From Phycisphaerales bacterium (GTDB lineage Bacteria; Planctomycetota; Phycisphaerae; Sedimentisphaerales; Anaerohalosphaeraceae), in assembly GCA_011048645.1 (NCBI GenBank), contig DSDR01000004.1, forward strand, positions 1 through 17,601: a stretch of 17,601 bases of DNA, written 5' to 3'. The position numbers and the translations under genes were made by a program. The number at the start of each line of letters is the position of its first letter. The stretch's first letter is position 1. This document shows positions 1 to 8,795 of the stretch, piece after piece. Below the pieces are notes generated by a model. That model was not told the origin of the DNA, searched no databases, and saw only the letters and a program-made list of their open reading frames with translations.

Positions 1-2015
1 CCGGCCTTTTCCCTTCGCACATTATACCGATCGCACCGCGAACCATAATACAGCGGCTCGGCCCCTTCGATCTGCACCTTCTTGATTTCGCAGGCATTGG
101 GGCAGTGCTCACACGTAAACGTCTCGACGGTGTACTGGACCTGCGTGAGATTCTCAAACCCGCGAAACTGCGTCTGATAGCGATCGCCGTTGCCGCGGCG
201 TATCTTGCGGACGTGCTCGGCGGCGATCAGCGCCGCTCCGATGGCGCCGGTCATCTCGTGATGATCCGGCACGCGAATCGGCTTGCCCGTGACCGTCTCA
301 AACGCCGCCCAGACCGCCCTGTTAAACGCCGTGCCGCCCTGAAAGCAAATGGTTTGACCAATCTTGCGCCGACCGACCACCCGATTGAGGTAATTGGCCA
401 CAATCGAATAGGCCAGACCGGCCACCAGATCTTCGGTCTTGGCGCCGCGCTGCTGATAGCCGAGCAAATCCGACTCAATAAACACCGTACACCGCTCGCC
501 CAGCCGGACGGGGGTTTGGCTTCTGGCCGCCAGCGCCGCAAATTCATCCTTGATCGAAATCCCCAGCCGCTGGGCCTGTTCCTCCAAAAACGATCCCGTT
601 CCGGCCGCGCACGCATGGTTCATCTCAAAATCCACCACCACGCCGTTTTCCAGCCGGATGTATTTGCTGTCCTGACCGCCGATTTCGAAAATCGTATCCA
701 CCTCCGGACAGACCGCCACCGCCCCGGCCGCCTGCGCGGTAATTTCGTTAATCACCACATCGGCCCCGATAAAGTCGCCCGTCAGATACCGCCCCGAACC
801 GGTGGTCGCCGCGCCGGCGATCCGCACCTTGCCGGCCACCTGTCGGCCCACGCGGCGCAGCCCTTCCCGCACCGCCTCCAACGGTCGCCCGGCCGTCATC
901 AAGTATTCCTTGGCCAGCACGCGCTTGTCGCTGTCCACCACCGCGACATTCGTACTGATCGAGCCGACATCCACCCCCAAATACGCCTCGCCGCCCGGAT
1001 GCGCCTCCAGCCGTTCGGCATAGACACGGCTTTCCGGCGGCGGCAGAACCGGCGCCGCCAGCGGCGCCCGACGCGGAATCCGCTGATGTCCCGCCCGGCC
1101 TCCTTTCAGAGAATCCTGAAGGTTTTTCATCGCTGTTTTGACCGCCCGGCCGGAACCTTCCTCGGCCGCCAGCGCCGCGCCCAGCGCGCCGGTATAAAAA
1201 TGCAGCGCCGGGACAATCAACTCCCCGTCCTCCAGCCCCAACACCTGCTCAAAGGCTCGCACGACCCCCGCATTGGCCGCCACACCGCCGGTAAAAATCA
1301 CCGGCTTGACAAACTCTCTGCCGCAGCCCAGGTTATTCTTCAAACTGCGCGCCAGCGCCAGGCACAGCCCGGCCACAATATCACACACCGGCGTGGCGAC
1401 CTGCTGCAAATGAATCATATCGCTTTTGGCAAACACCGAGCACCGCCCGGCCATCTGAGGCGGCGCGGTACTTTGCAGCGCAAGCTGACCAAACTCATCC
1501 TCAATCGACACCCCCAGCCGCTCGGCCTGCTGGTCCAAAAACGACCCCGTCCCGGCCGCACACACCGAATTCAGCGCAAAATCCTTCAATTCAAGCACAT
1601 CATTGCGGCTTTCAAGAAAAATCAGTTTGCTGTCCTGCCCTCCCATTTCAATGACGGTAGCCTGTGAAAATTCCGGATAGAGATGGGAAACCCCCAATGC
1701 CTGCGCCCGCACTTCGTTGATAAACGCCGCGCCGATGATCTCAGCGGCCAGCCTGCCGGACGAGCCGGTCACCGCCATCCGCTCAAACTGCCGGGCCGGA
1801 TGCCGCTCAAACAACCGCGAAAGCTGCTCAGTCAGCGTCTCGACCGGCCGCCCCCGCGTTCGCCGATAGTCTCTGAACGCCACATGCCCCCGCTCGTCCA
1901 GTACAATCACATCACTGCTGACCGAGCCGATATCAATCCCCAAAACCCGAATCTGCTTGCTGACCGCCTCACTGGACTGAACACGTTCGCCGCGGCGTCC
2001 TCTCAAAATCTCCAT
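1..2015 (-). CDS. Double acyl-CoA dehydratase activase-type protein (partial, C-terminus outside window)
   Basis: The minus strand is open from ATG 2015 to the window edge (671 codons, no stop). Two ASKHA ATPase domains of the BadF/BadG/BcrA/HgdC activase family follow each other at about residues 22-285 and 345-605. Each has a phosphate-1 loop (GIDIGSVSSD; GVDVGSISTN), a GGQDSK motif, and the two cysteines that in HgdC-type dimers hold a bridging [4Fe-4S] cluster: C152 in CAAGTGSF and C192 in RCSVF; C469 and C509 in the second copy. After residue 630 comes a Cys-rich stretch (C635, C638, C642, C661), resembling the start of the DUF2229/COG3580 segment that follows in very large members of this family. 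The known role of the family is ATP-driven electron injection into 2-hydroxyacyl-CoA dehydratases or benzoyl-CoA-reductase-like enzymes; the substrate here is unknown. ATG 2015 is preferred because GGGAG lies 9 nt upstream; in-frame ATG 2024 sits directly on that site. It was identified by translating the strand opposite a long spurious plus-strand ORF. Confidence 0.9.
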   Translation of the reverse strand, partial: MEILRGRRGERVQSSEAVSKQIRVLGIDIGSVSSDVIVLDERGHVAFRDYRRTRGRPVETLTEQLSRLFERHPARQFERMAVTGSSGRLAAEIIGAAFINEVRAQALGVSHLYPEFSQATVIEMGGQDSKLIFLESRNDVLELKDFALNSVCAAGTGSFLDQQAERLGVSIEDEFGQLALQSTAPPQMAGRCSVFAKSDMIHLQQVATPVCDIVAGLCLALARSLKNNLGCGREFVKPVIFTGGVAANAGVVRAFEQVLGLEDGELIVPALHFYTGALGAALAAEEGSGRAVKTAMKNLQDSLKGGRAGHQRIPRRAPLAAPVLPPPESRVYAERLEAHPGGEAYLGVDVGSISTNVAVVDSDKRVLAKEYLMTAGRPLEAVREGLRRVGRQVAGKVRIAGAATTGSGRYLTGDFIGADVVINEITAQAAGAVAVCPEVDTIFEIGGQDSKYIRLENGVVVDFEMNHACAAGTGSFLEEQAQRLGISIKDEFAALAARSQTPVRLGERCTVFIESDLLGYQQRGAKTEDLVAGLAYSIVANYLNRVVGRRKIGQTICFQGGTAFNRAVWAAFETVTGKPIRVPDHHEMTGAIGAALIAAEHVRKIRRGNGDRYQTQFRGFENLTQVQYTVETFTCEHCPNACEIKKVQIEGAEPLYYGSRCDRYNVRREKA

Positions 2016-2356
2016 ATTGCACATCTCCCGACTGTTCCGTTCTGTTCACTCCCCGTCGCACACAGGCTTATTGAATCCGATTCGACACAAGATCAGACAT
2101 CTTCGTGCCGTATAAACCAGATTTTACAATTTTTGTGCCATCTGCGAATCATCTCTCAAAGAAAAATCATCTCGCCCGCCATCCCCCCGTTTCCCCACAT
2201 TGCGCAACGCTTTGCCTCCAATGCAGCGGCTTACGCCATCAAAAAAAACTACATCAGGGAAACCCCGCCAAAACTACTCTGCATTTTTTGTACGCCCACC
2301 CTTCAATTTTTGCGCAGGCAGTTTTCCCTTGTGTTTCTTTGAACGGATTGCGGAGC
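2016..2356. other. Intergenic stretch between clpX and the activase gene
   Basis: About 340 bp without a convincing gene. It contains a T8 run on the minus strand (A8 on plus near 2239-2247) without a good stem before it, and an 8-bp palindrome TTGCGCAA near 2202-2209. I found no promoter with both hexamers at normal spacing for the activase gene and no clear terminator for clpX. Only very short ORFs of about 10 codons occur on the minus strand. Confidence 0.5.
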
Positions 2357-3622
2357 TTACGCCCCTTCTTTTTTGGCTCTTCGCTGTTGAGCAAACAAAT
2401 CGGCCTGGCCTTCGATGATTTCGGGAGTAATGACATATTTACCGGGCTTGGGTTCTTCGGGCAGCCGATACATCATATCGACCATCAGCTCTTCCATCAC
2501 CGCACGCAGGGCGCGGGCGCCGGTGTCGCGCTTCATCGCCCGCTGCGCCAGCAGGGACAGGGCCTCATCGGTAAACTTCAGCTCGGCCTCTTCCATCTCA
2601 AAGAGCCGCTGATACTGGCGAACCAGCGCGTTCTTCGGCTCGGTCAAAATCTGAATCAAGGCCGACTCATCCAGCGCCGACAAGGTGGTGATAATCGGCA
2701 ATCGGCCGACCAGTTCCGGAATCATCCCGAATTCGATAATATCTTCCGGCGTCACCTGCGAAATCATTTCGCTGTAATCCTCTTTTTTCGCGCTGCGACC
2801 GGACTGTTCGCTGTCAAAGCCGATCATTCGCTTGCCGAGACGCTTTTTGACGATATTGTCCAGTCCGACAAAGGTGCCCCCGCAGATAAACATAATTTGG
2901 GTGGTGTCGATTTGGATATACTGCTGTTCGGGGTGTTTGCGTCCGCCCTGCGGAGGGATGTTCGAAATCGTTCCCTCAAGCATTTTCAACAGGGCCTGCT
3001 GAACGCCTTCACCGGACACATCGCGCGTGATGGACACATTCTGGCTGGTCTTGCCCACCTTGTCAATTTCGTCAACATACACAATGCCGCGTTGAGCCGC
3101 CTCAATATCATAATCAGCGTTCTGCAGCAGCCGAAGCAGGAAGTTTTCCACATCCTCGCCGACATAACCGGCCTCAGTCACCGTCGTCGCATCGCAGATG
3201 GCAAACGGCACATGCAACATCCGCGCCATCGTCTTGGCCAGCAGCGTCTTGCCCGAACCGGTCGGCCCGATCAGCAGGACGTTGGATTTTTCAAGTTCCA
3301 CATCCTGATCATCGATTTCCGTATGCATCAGCCGCTTGTAGTGATTGTGCACCGCCACCGCCAGACTGCGTTTGGCATGCTCCTGACCAATCACATACTG
3401 ATCAAGAAACTCTTTAATCTCACGCGGCTTGGGCACATCCGAAAACAGCGTCTGGCCGCCCTGCAGCCGACGCCGTTCCTGACGCACGATGTTATAACAC
3501 AATTCCACACATTCCGGACAGATAAATACCCCACCCGGACCTTCCACAAAAGCATCCACCTGCTTTTTGGCCCGACCACAAAAACTGCACGATTCACGTT
3601 TATAATTCGATGATTTAGCCAT
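2357..3622 (-). CDS. clpX: ClpX, ATP-dependent Clp protease ATP-binding subunit
   Basis: This 421-residue AAA+ unfoldase delivers substrates to the ClpP peptidase in the cytoplasm. The N-terminal zinc-binding domain has C12, C15, C35 and C38 (CSFC...CPEC). The ATPase core shows Walker A GPTGSGKT at 119-126, pore loop GYVGED at 152-157, Walker B VYVDEID from 181, the RKH pore-2 loop at 228-230, an arginine-finger region PELVGR ending at 307, and sensor-2 GAR at 368-370. The ClpP-docking IGF tripeptide is I267-F269, so partnership with ClpP is expected although no clpP lies in the window. The length is normal for the family. ATG 3622 is preceded by GGAG at proper spacing. The gene is divergent from the GH76 gene, with a candidate promoter at 3695-3723 (minus). 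Confidence 0.98.
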   Translation of the reverse strand: MAKSSNYKRESCSFCGRAKKQVDAFVEGPGGVFICPECVELCYNIVRQERRRLQGGQTLFSDVPKPREIKEFLDQYVIGQEHAKRSLAVAVHNHYKRLMHTEIDDQDVELEKSNVLLIGPTGSGKTLLAKTMARMLHVPFAICDATTVTEAGYVGEDVENFLLRLLQNADYDIEAAQRGIVYVDEIDKVGKTSQNVSITRDVSGEGVQQALLKMLEGTISNIPPQGGRKHPEQQYIQIDTTQIMFICGGTFVGLDNIVKKRLGKRMIGFDSEQSGRSAKKEDYSEMISQVTPEDIIEFGMIPELVGRLPIITTLSALDESALIQILTEPKNALVRQYQRLFEMEEAELKFTDEALSLLAQRAMKRDTGARALRAVMEELMVDMMYRLPEEPKPGKYVITPEIIEGQADLFAQQRRAKKEGA

Positions 3623-3694
3623 CTTTATCTCCAGTTCAAGTATCCGTATTGCCCCGTTGACGAAAAACAGGGCGGGATTCTATCATTCATCTTT

Positions 3695-3723
3695 ATCGTA
3701 CCACATCCGGCACACGTTCGCAA
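3695..3723 (-). promoter_or_regulatory. Candidate clpX promoter (extended -10 type)
   Basis: On the minus strand TTGCGA (-35, 4/6 consensus) is followed by a 17-nt spacer and TACGAT (-10, 4/6) preceded by TGG, an extended -10 TGn element. Transcription would start near 3688 and give a leader of about 65 nt. The call rests on pattern matching alone. Confidence 0.45.
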
Positions 3724-3917
3724 GGGAGATTCGAGCCGAAAACCTCCTTGTTTGGCTGGCCTTGCTGTTTCTGAAAATAATGTGAGGATGCGGATATTTT
3801 TGCACATTCGTGAAGTTGTCCTATTTTTTTAGTTAAAAAGAACACCCCTTTCGCCGTTTTATTATAAATAAAGGCGTTTTTATGCCTGACACTATACAAT
3901 AGTTCAATGCGGGGGAT

Positions 3918-6827
3918 ATGATTGTGTCCGTACAAAAGAGGTTGTCGGTTTTCCTGTGTGTTTTCTGTGTGATGATTACCGTCCGGGCGGAAGCGGCGAC
4001 CGGTTACACCTTTCGGCAGTGGGGACAGGAGACTCTGGACCAAATTGAAACAGATTTTCGTCTCTACGGAAGTACCAACCGGAATCTTTACGCCGAATCG
4101 CTGACGCAGCGGTTCTCGGCCTATGCCTGGCCTCAGGGGGTGATGTTCGGCGCATTGACCGCCGCGGCAAAAGTTGAGCCGTCCTACCTTGAAACCGTGT
4201 CCGCAATGGCCGACGCCTTTCACAACCGATACCGCTGCTATGCCGGAGGGTATTGGGCCTATAATGCCAGTGCGGGCAATTGCGGCGATCGCTATTACGA
4301 TGACAATGCCTGGATCGCGATGGTGTATATGGAGCTGCACGAATTGACCGGCAGCGCCGAATACCTGAACCGCGCACGGGAAATCCTGGTCTTCTGCATG
4401 AGCGGCGAAAACGGCCCCGGCGATACCTACACCGGCGGAATTCGCTGGCATGAATCGAATACGGGCGGAGTATCGATTTGCTCGACGGCGCCGACGATTC
4501 TGGCCAACTTGATGGTTTATCAGGCCACCGGTCTTGAGCCGTATCTGACCGATGGCGCCCGTTTATACCATTGGCTTGAAGCGGCTTCCTTCCTTCGCAC
4601 CTCGTCGGGGGTTTATCATGAAATCAATCAAGGTCCGTTAGGCTATCTGACAGCCGTCGTTATTCAGTCGGCGGTGCGGCTTTATCGCATTACCGGCAAT
4701 ACCGACTACCTGACGGAAGCTCAGCGGCTGGCGTCAGCCATGGAAAGTCAGTTCATCAATACAAACACATTCGCCCTCGGACAAACCGGCAAGTGGGGCG
4801 GACATGATATGACCAATGCCTATGTGGACCTGTATGAGGTTGACGGCAATCCGTACTGGCTCGACATCGCGACAGGCTATCTGAAATTTCTCTACGAGAA
4901 CGGCAAAGACGCCGCGACCGGTCGATATCCCGAAAGCTGGAACAATACAAGCGGCGCCCCTTCGTCCGCCCTGATTGACAATGCCTCAGTCGCCCGTGCC
5001 TTCTGGAAGATGGCCGATACCGTCGGCGGCGATAGGCCGAAATACGGGTTCATCCGAAACCGAACCTCTGGACGCAGCCTGCGGCTGCAAGCGTCCGCCA
5101 CTGCGGACAACACCCCGCTGATCTTATACGATGAATACGCAACCTGGACGTCACAAATGTGGGCACGGGTGGATCTGGGCAACGGGTATTATCATCTTCG
5201 AAGCCGCTCGGCTAACAAGACCGTTCAGCCGATCAACAACCAGAGCGCAAACAATAGCCCGGCGGTCATTGCTCAGACCGACGCCTTTCATTATACCCAA
5301 CAATGGCGATTGATTGATGTGGGCGACGGCTATTTCAACATTCAGAATCGATTGACCGGCAAATCCCTCCAGCCGCTTAACAACGGCGCCGCCAATAATA
5401 CAGCGGTCATCCTCACGGAAACCAACCTCCAACAGCCGTCCCAGCACTGGCAGTTTGTCGGATATTCCGTGCCGACCCCGATAAAAACCTATCTGTCAAT
5501 CAACAACAGCGACTGGATACAAGCCAATCGGGCCGTCCTCGATATCGGCGATACGATTTCGCTCAAGGCACAAACAGACGCACCGGACAGCGGCGGAACG
5601 TGGACCTGGACCGCTCCCAATGGGACAACCGCCAACGGTCTTCAGGAAGTGACGCGCCACAACGTTCAGTTGGATTGGGCGGGCCGTTATTTTGTCAGCT
5701 ACACACATCCCAACGGCGCCGTCAGCCGCGCAGCCGTTGAGATATCCGTACCGGCCGCGATAACACTTTACCAGCACTGCGATTACCGCGGTTGGGCCGC
5801 ACCGTTTGGCGTCGGCGCCTATACCCTGGCCGATCTGATCGCCGCCGGCGGGCGAAATAACGACGCCTCATCGGTCAAAATCGCCCCCGGCTATACCGTC
5901 ACCTTTTATGACAATGACCATTTCCAGGGACCTTCGCTGGTCAAGACCGCCGATGAAGTCTGTTTTGTCGCCGACGGCTGGAATGACCGCATCAGTTCAT
6001 TTATTGTAGAAGGCTCTGCCCGCCCCCTGGCTCACTGGCGGTTTAACGAACGCACCGGCGTCCTGGCCGCCGACGCCTCCGGCAACCAGCGCCATGCCCA
6101 TCTGATCAACGCCGATGACCAAAACTGGACGACCGGCAAACACTGCGGCGGCCTGTACCTCGACGGCGTGGATACCTACCTGCGGGTACCGGGCTTTACC
6201 GGTATCGGCGGCGGACAAAGCCGGACCTGCACGGCCTGGGTCAAAACCACGACCACGCAGGAAAATCTTGTCCTCTCATGGGGCCGGCTTCAGCCCGGCC
6301 AAAAATGGATGTTCGGAACGGTCAACGGACAATTCGGCGTCGGCATATGGGGCGGCAGCATCACAACTCAGCGCAGCATCAATGACGGACAATGGCATCA
6401 CGTCGCGCTGGTGATTCCGGATTCCGCCGCCGCCATCGATCACATTCAACTGTATGTTGACGGCCGGCTCGAAACACAGGTCGTCGTAAACAACAACAGA
6501 CCGATTGCCACCGCCGCTGATGAGCAGGATGTGCTGATTGGAACGCGGATTGATCCGGGAGGCGTCAATACCTATTATGAGGGTTTTCTGGATGAAGTGC
6601 GGCTCTATGACCGCGCGTTGAGTCCGTCTCATATTGGGGCGATTTATGCCGCGGATGCCCTGACCGCCGACATCGTACCGGATGGGATTGTGGATATACA
6701 GGACTTTATCCGACTGGCTGAAACCTGGCAGACAACGGAGGACGGCGCAGCGGACTTGAATTGCGACGGACAAGTGGATTTGGCCGACTTTGCGATCCTC
6801 GCCGAAGAATGGCTCCGCGCCCTCTAA
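3918..6827 (+). CDS. Secreted multimodular GH76 glycoside hydrolase with dockerin-like C-terminus
   Basis: 969 residues. A signal peptide spans about 1-27 (hydrophobic 9-21, cleavage likely after AEA). Residues 28-365 match family GH76 (endo-alpha-1,6-mannanases): the catalytic aspartate pair is D128-D129 in YYDDNAW, with the typical GGIRW downstream at 173-177. Then come a ricin-type beta-trefoil (374-515, QxW motifs at 413, 461 and 509), an Ig-like domain (522-612), a beta/gamma-crystallin domain (614-698) with two intact Ca-binding motifs (N647-S652, N689-S694), a LamG/ConA-like domain (702-912), and two dockerin-like calcium loops (D918...D929 and D946...D957). Expected role: extracellular attack on alpha-mannan; the substrate is inferred from the family only. 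Start: GGGGG at 3911-3915 is only 2 nt from ATG 3918 but 8 nt from in-frame GTG 3924, so GTG 3924 is a real alternative. A -10-like TACAAT at 3895 has no good -35. The stop is 8 bp from the convergent ExbD-like gene. Confidence 0.9.
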   Translation: MIVSVQKRLSVFLCVFCVMITVRAEAATGYTFRQWGQETLDQIETDFRLYGSTNRNLYAESLTQRFSAYAWPQGVMFGALTAAAKVEPSYLETVSAMADAFHNRYRCYAGGYWAYNASAGNCGDRYYDDNAWIAMVYMELHELTGSAEYLNRAREILVFCMSGENGPGDTYTGGIRWHESNTGGVSICSTAPTILANLMVYQATGLEPYLTDGARLYHWLEAASFLRTSSGVYHEINQGPLGYLTAVVIQSAVRLYRITGNTDYLTEAQRLASAMESQFINTNTFALGQTGKWGGHDMTNAYVDLYEVDGNPYWLDIATGYLKFLYENGKDAATGRYPESWNNTSGAPSSALIDNASVARAFWKMADTVGGDRPKYGFIRNRTSGRSLRLQASATADNTPLILYDEYATWTSQMWARVDLGNGYYHLRSRSANKTVQPINNQSANNSPAVIAQTDAFHYTQQWRLIDVGDGYFNIQNRLTGKSLQPLNNGAANNTAVILTETNLQQPSQHWQFVGYSVPTPIKTYLSINNSDWIQANRAVLDIGDTISLKAQTDAPDSGGTWTWTAPNGTTANGLQEVTRHNVQLDWAGRYFVSYTHPNGAVSRAAVEISVPAAITLYQHCDYRGWAAPFGVGAYTLADLIAAGGRNNDASSVKIAPGYTVTFYDNDHFQGPSLVKTADEVCFVADGWNDRISSFIVEGSARPLAHWRFNERTGVLAADASGNQRHAHLINADDQNWTTGKHCGGLYLDGVDTYLRVPGFTGIGGGQSRTCTAWVKTTTTQENLVLSWGRLQPGQKWMFGTVNGQFGVGIWGGSITTQRSINDGQWHHVALVIPDSAAAIDHIQLYVDGRLETQVVVNNNRPIATAADEQDVLIGTRIDPGGVNTYYEGFLDEVRLYDRALSPSHIGAIYAADALTADIVPDGIVDIQDFIRLAETWQTTEDGAADLNCDGQVDLADFAILAEEWLRAL

Positions 6828-6835
6828 ATGACCAT

Positions 6836-7357
6836 TCAATCAAGCCGAACTGACGGGTCTGATGAGCGTCTCGCCTCATCAACGACAAAGGTGATGTCTC
6901 TGGCGCCCAATCCGTACAGCACATCGTAGATTTTCGTCACGAATTCCCACAGCACCTCCTCATCGCAGCGCAATCGGATCGGCCTTTCGCCGTCAGCCAA
7001 AATCGACGCGCTGACGTGTTGAGCCAACACGGCAAGCCCCTCAGCCGGCGCTGTTTGCCGGATTACAATCGGCGCGGACGACTCGGCCGTCTGAACAGCG
7101 CACCCTTGCGGATGCCGGACAACCGCCAGTTCCAAAGCCTTCGGCGACGGAGCGACCGGCGCCGCTTCGGCCCCGAAGACCAGCGGCAACGCCTGTTCGG
7201 GCGGCTCAAACTGCACCGTCAGCACAAAAAACGTCAGCAGCAGAAAAATCACATCGATCATCGGCGTCATCCGCAAGCCCAGCCCCCGACGCCGCTGCTG
7301 ATGCAGCCGACTGACCACCTGACCGGCCAGTCCCTGATGTTCCGGTGGTTGCGACAT
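6836..7357 (-). CDS. ExbD/TolR-like biopolymer transport protein
   Basis: 173 residues with the ExbD/TolR layout: a short basic cytoplasmic N-terminus (RRRGLGLR), one membrane segment at about 33-49 that begins MTPMIDVIFLLL with the conserved aspartate D35, then a periplasmic domain. In the known family this aspartate takes part in proton-driven force transfer together with an ExbB/TolQ channel protein. No ExbB/TolQ partner is in the window. The gene begins 22 nt after the stop of the oxidoreductase gamma subunit, so it may be the last gene of that operon. No strong Shine-Dalgarno sequence is visible before ATG 7357 (GGGATGATC lies about 12 nt away). It ends convergently with the GH76 gene. 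Confidence 0.88.
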   Translation of the reverse strand: MSQPPEHQGLAGQVVSRLHQQRRRGLGLRMTPMIDVIFLLLTFFVLTVQFEPPEQALPLVFGAEAAPVAPSPKALELAVVRHPQGCAVQTAESSAPIVIRQTAPAEGLAVLAQHVSASILADGERPIRLRCDEEVLWEFVTKIYDVLYGLGARDITFVVDEARRSSDPSVRLD

Positions 7358-7379
7358 TCAGTAATTGATCATCCCGCAG

Positions 7380-7943
7380 TTAAGTCCGCACCCGGCCGAC
7401 TGTATAATGGCCCGCCCCCACACCGAGCGCCTTCAGGTTCAGTTCCACCATCTGGGGTTTTTTGGCGGAAAACAAATCCTCAATCGCCCGTCGAATGCTG
7501 TCCATCGACACCAATCGAGTGTACTCAATAAACGCCCCCAGCGCCACAATATTGGCCACTTTCAGATTGCCCAGACGATGCGCCAGTTCCGTCGCGCCGA
7601 GTTGCAGTTGTTCCAGGTCGTCCCGCTCAAGCGGCCGCTGAATCATTGACGTGTTCAGCAAAATCAGTCCCCCTTCGGCGACGCTTGATTCGAACCGTTC
7701 CAACGACGGCTGATTAAGTATGATCGCCATATCCGGCGTCTCGACAAACGGACAGGCGATCTCCTCCTCGCTGACCACCACCGTGGCGTTGGCCGTGCCG
7801 CCGCGCATCTCCGCACCGTAGGCCACCCAACCGCTGACGTTTTTGCCCTCAATCACACACGCCCGCGCGATCAGGTTGCCGATGACCACCACCCCCTGTC
7901 CGCCGGAACCGGCAATCGTTATATTGATGGAGTTGTCATTCAT
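7380..7943 (-). CDS. 2-oxoacid:ferredoxin oxidoreductase, gamma subunit
   Basis: 187 residues of the 2-oxoacid:acceptor oxidoreductase gamma family (PorC/KorC/VorC type). The N-terminus has the fold-defining glycine loop GSGGQGV at 12-18, followed by motifs typical of the family (SGWVAYGAEMRGG, about 42-54). It should form part of the cytoplasmic heterotetramer that oxidatively decarboxylates a 2-oxoacid with CoA and reduces ferredoxin. The order ferredoxin-alpha-beta-gamma on one strand supports this. It is separated from the beta gene by 118 nt, long for this otherwise overlapping operon, and no good Shine-Dalgarno sequence precedes ATG 7943. Substrate specificity cannot be read from this subunit. 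Confidence 0.92.
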   Translation of the reverse strand: MNDNSINITIAGSGGQGVVVIGNLIARACVIEGKNVSGWVAYGAEMRGGTANATVVVSEEEIACPFVETPDMAIILNQPSLERFESSVAEGGLILLNTSMIQRPLERDDLEQLQLGATELAHRLGNLKVANIVALGAFIEYTRLVSMDSIRRAIEDLFSAKKPQMVELNLKALGVGAGHYTVGRVRT

Positions 7944-8061
7944 TGAATCAGCACTCGATTAAACCGTTTGCCGTAACCAAACTTTTTTCGGACGGATGTT
8001 TGACCATTTGAGTTTTTAACCGTTGAATGTGGTTCGCATGTCGTGCTTTGGATCTTAACTG

Positions 8062-8793
<732 letters not shown>

Positions 8794-8795
8794 GG

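Noticed and set aside
105..1667. 520-codon open frame on the plus strand
   Set aside because: It lies antisense to the activase gene, whose translation has clear family motifs over the whole length. The plus-frame protein is Arg/His/Pro-rich with no recognisable motif, typical of a mirror frame of a GC-rich gene.
2105..3613. 502-codon open frame on the plus strand
   Set aside because: It is antisense to clpX, which is fully supported by motifs; the product is His/Arg-rich without a recognisable domain.
3693..4451. 252-codon minus-strand frame upstream of clpX
   Set aside because: It covers the signal peptide and catalytic part of the GH76 gene in antisense and crosses the clpX promoter; no motif or ribosome site.
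7960..8020. 19-codon minus-strand ORF (MVKHPSEK...) in the beta-gamma gap
   Set aside because: No ribosome site upstream and no similarity I recognise; too short to support.
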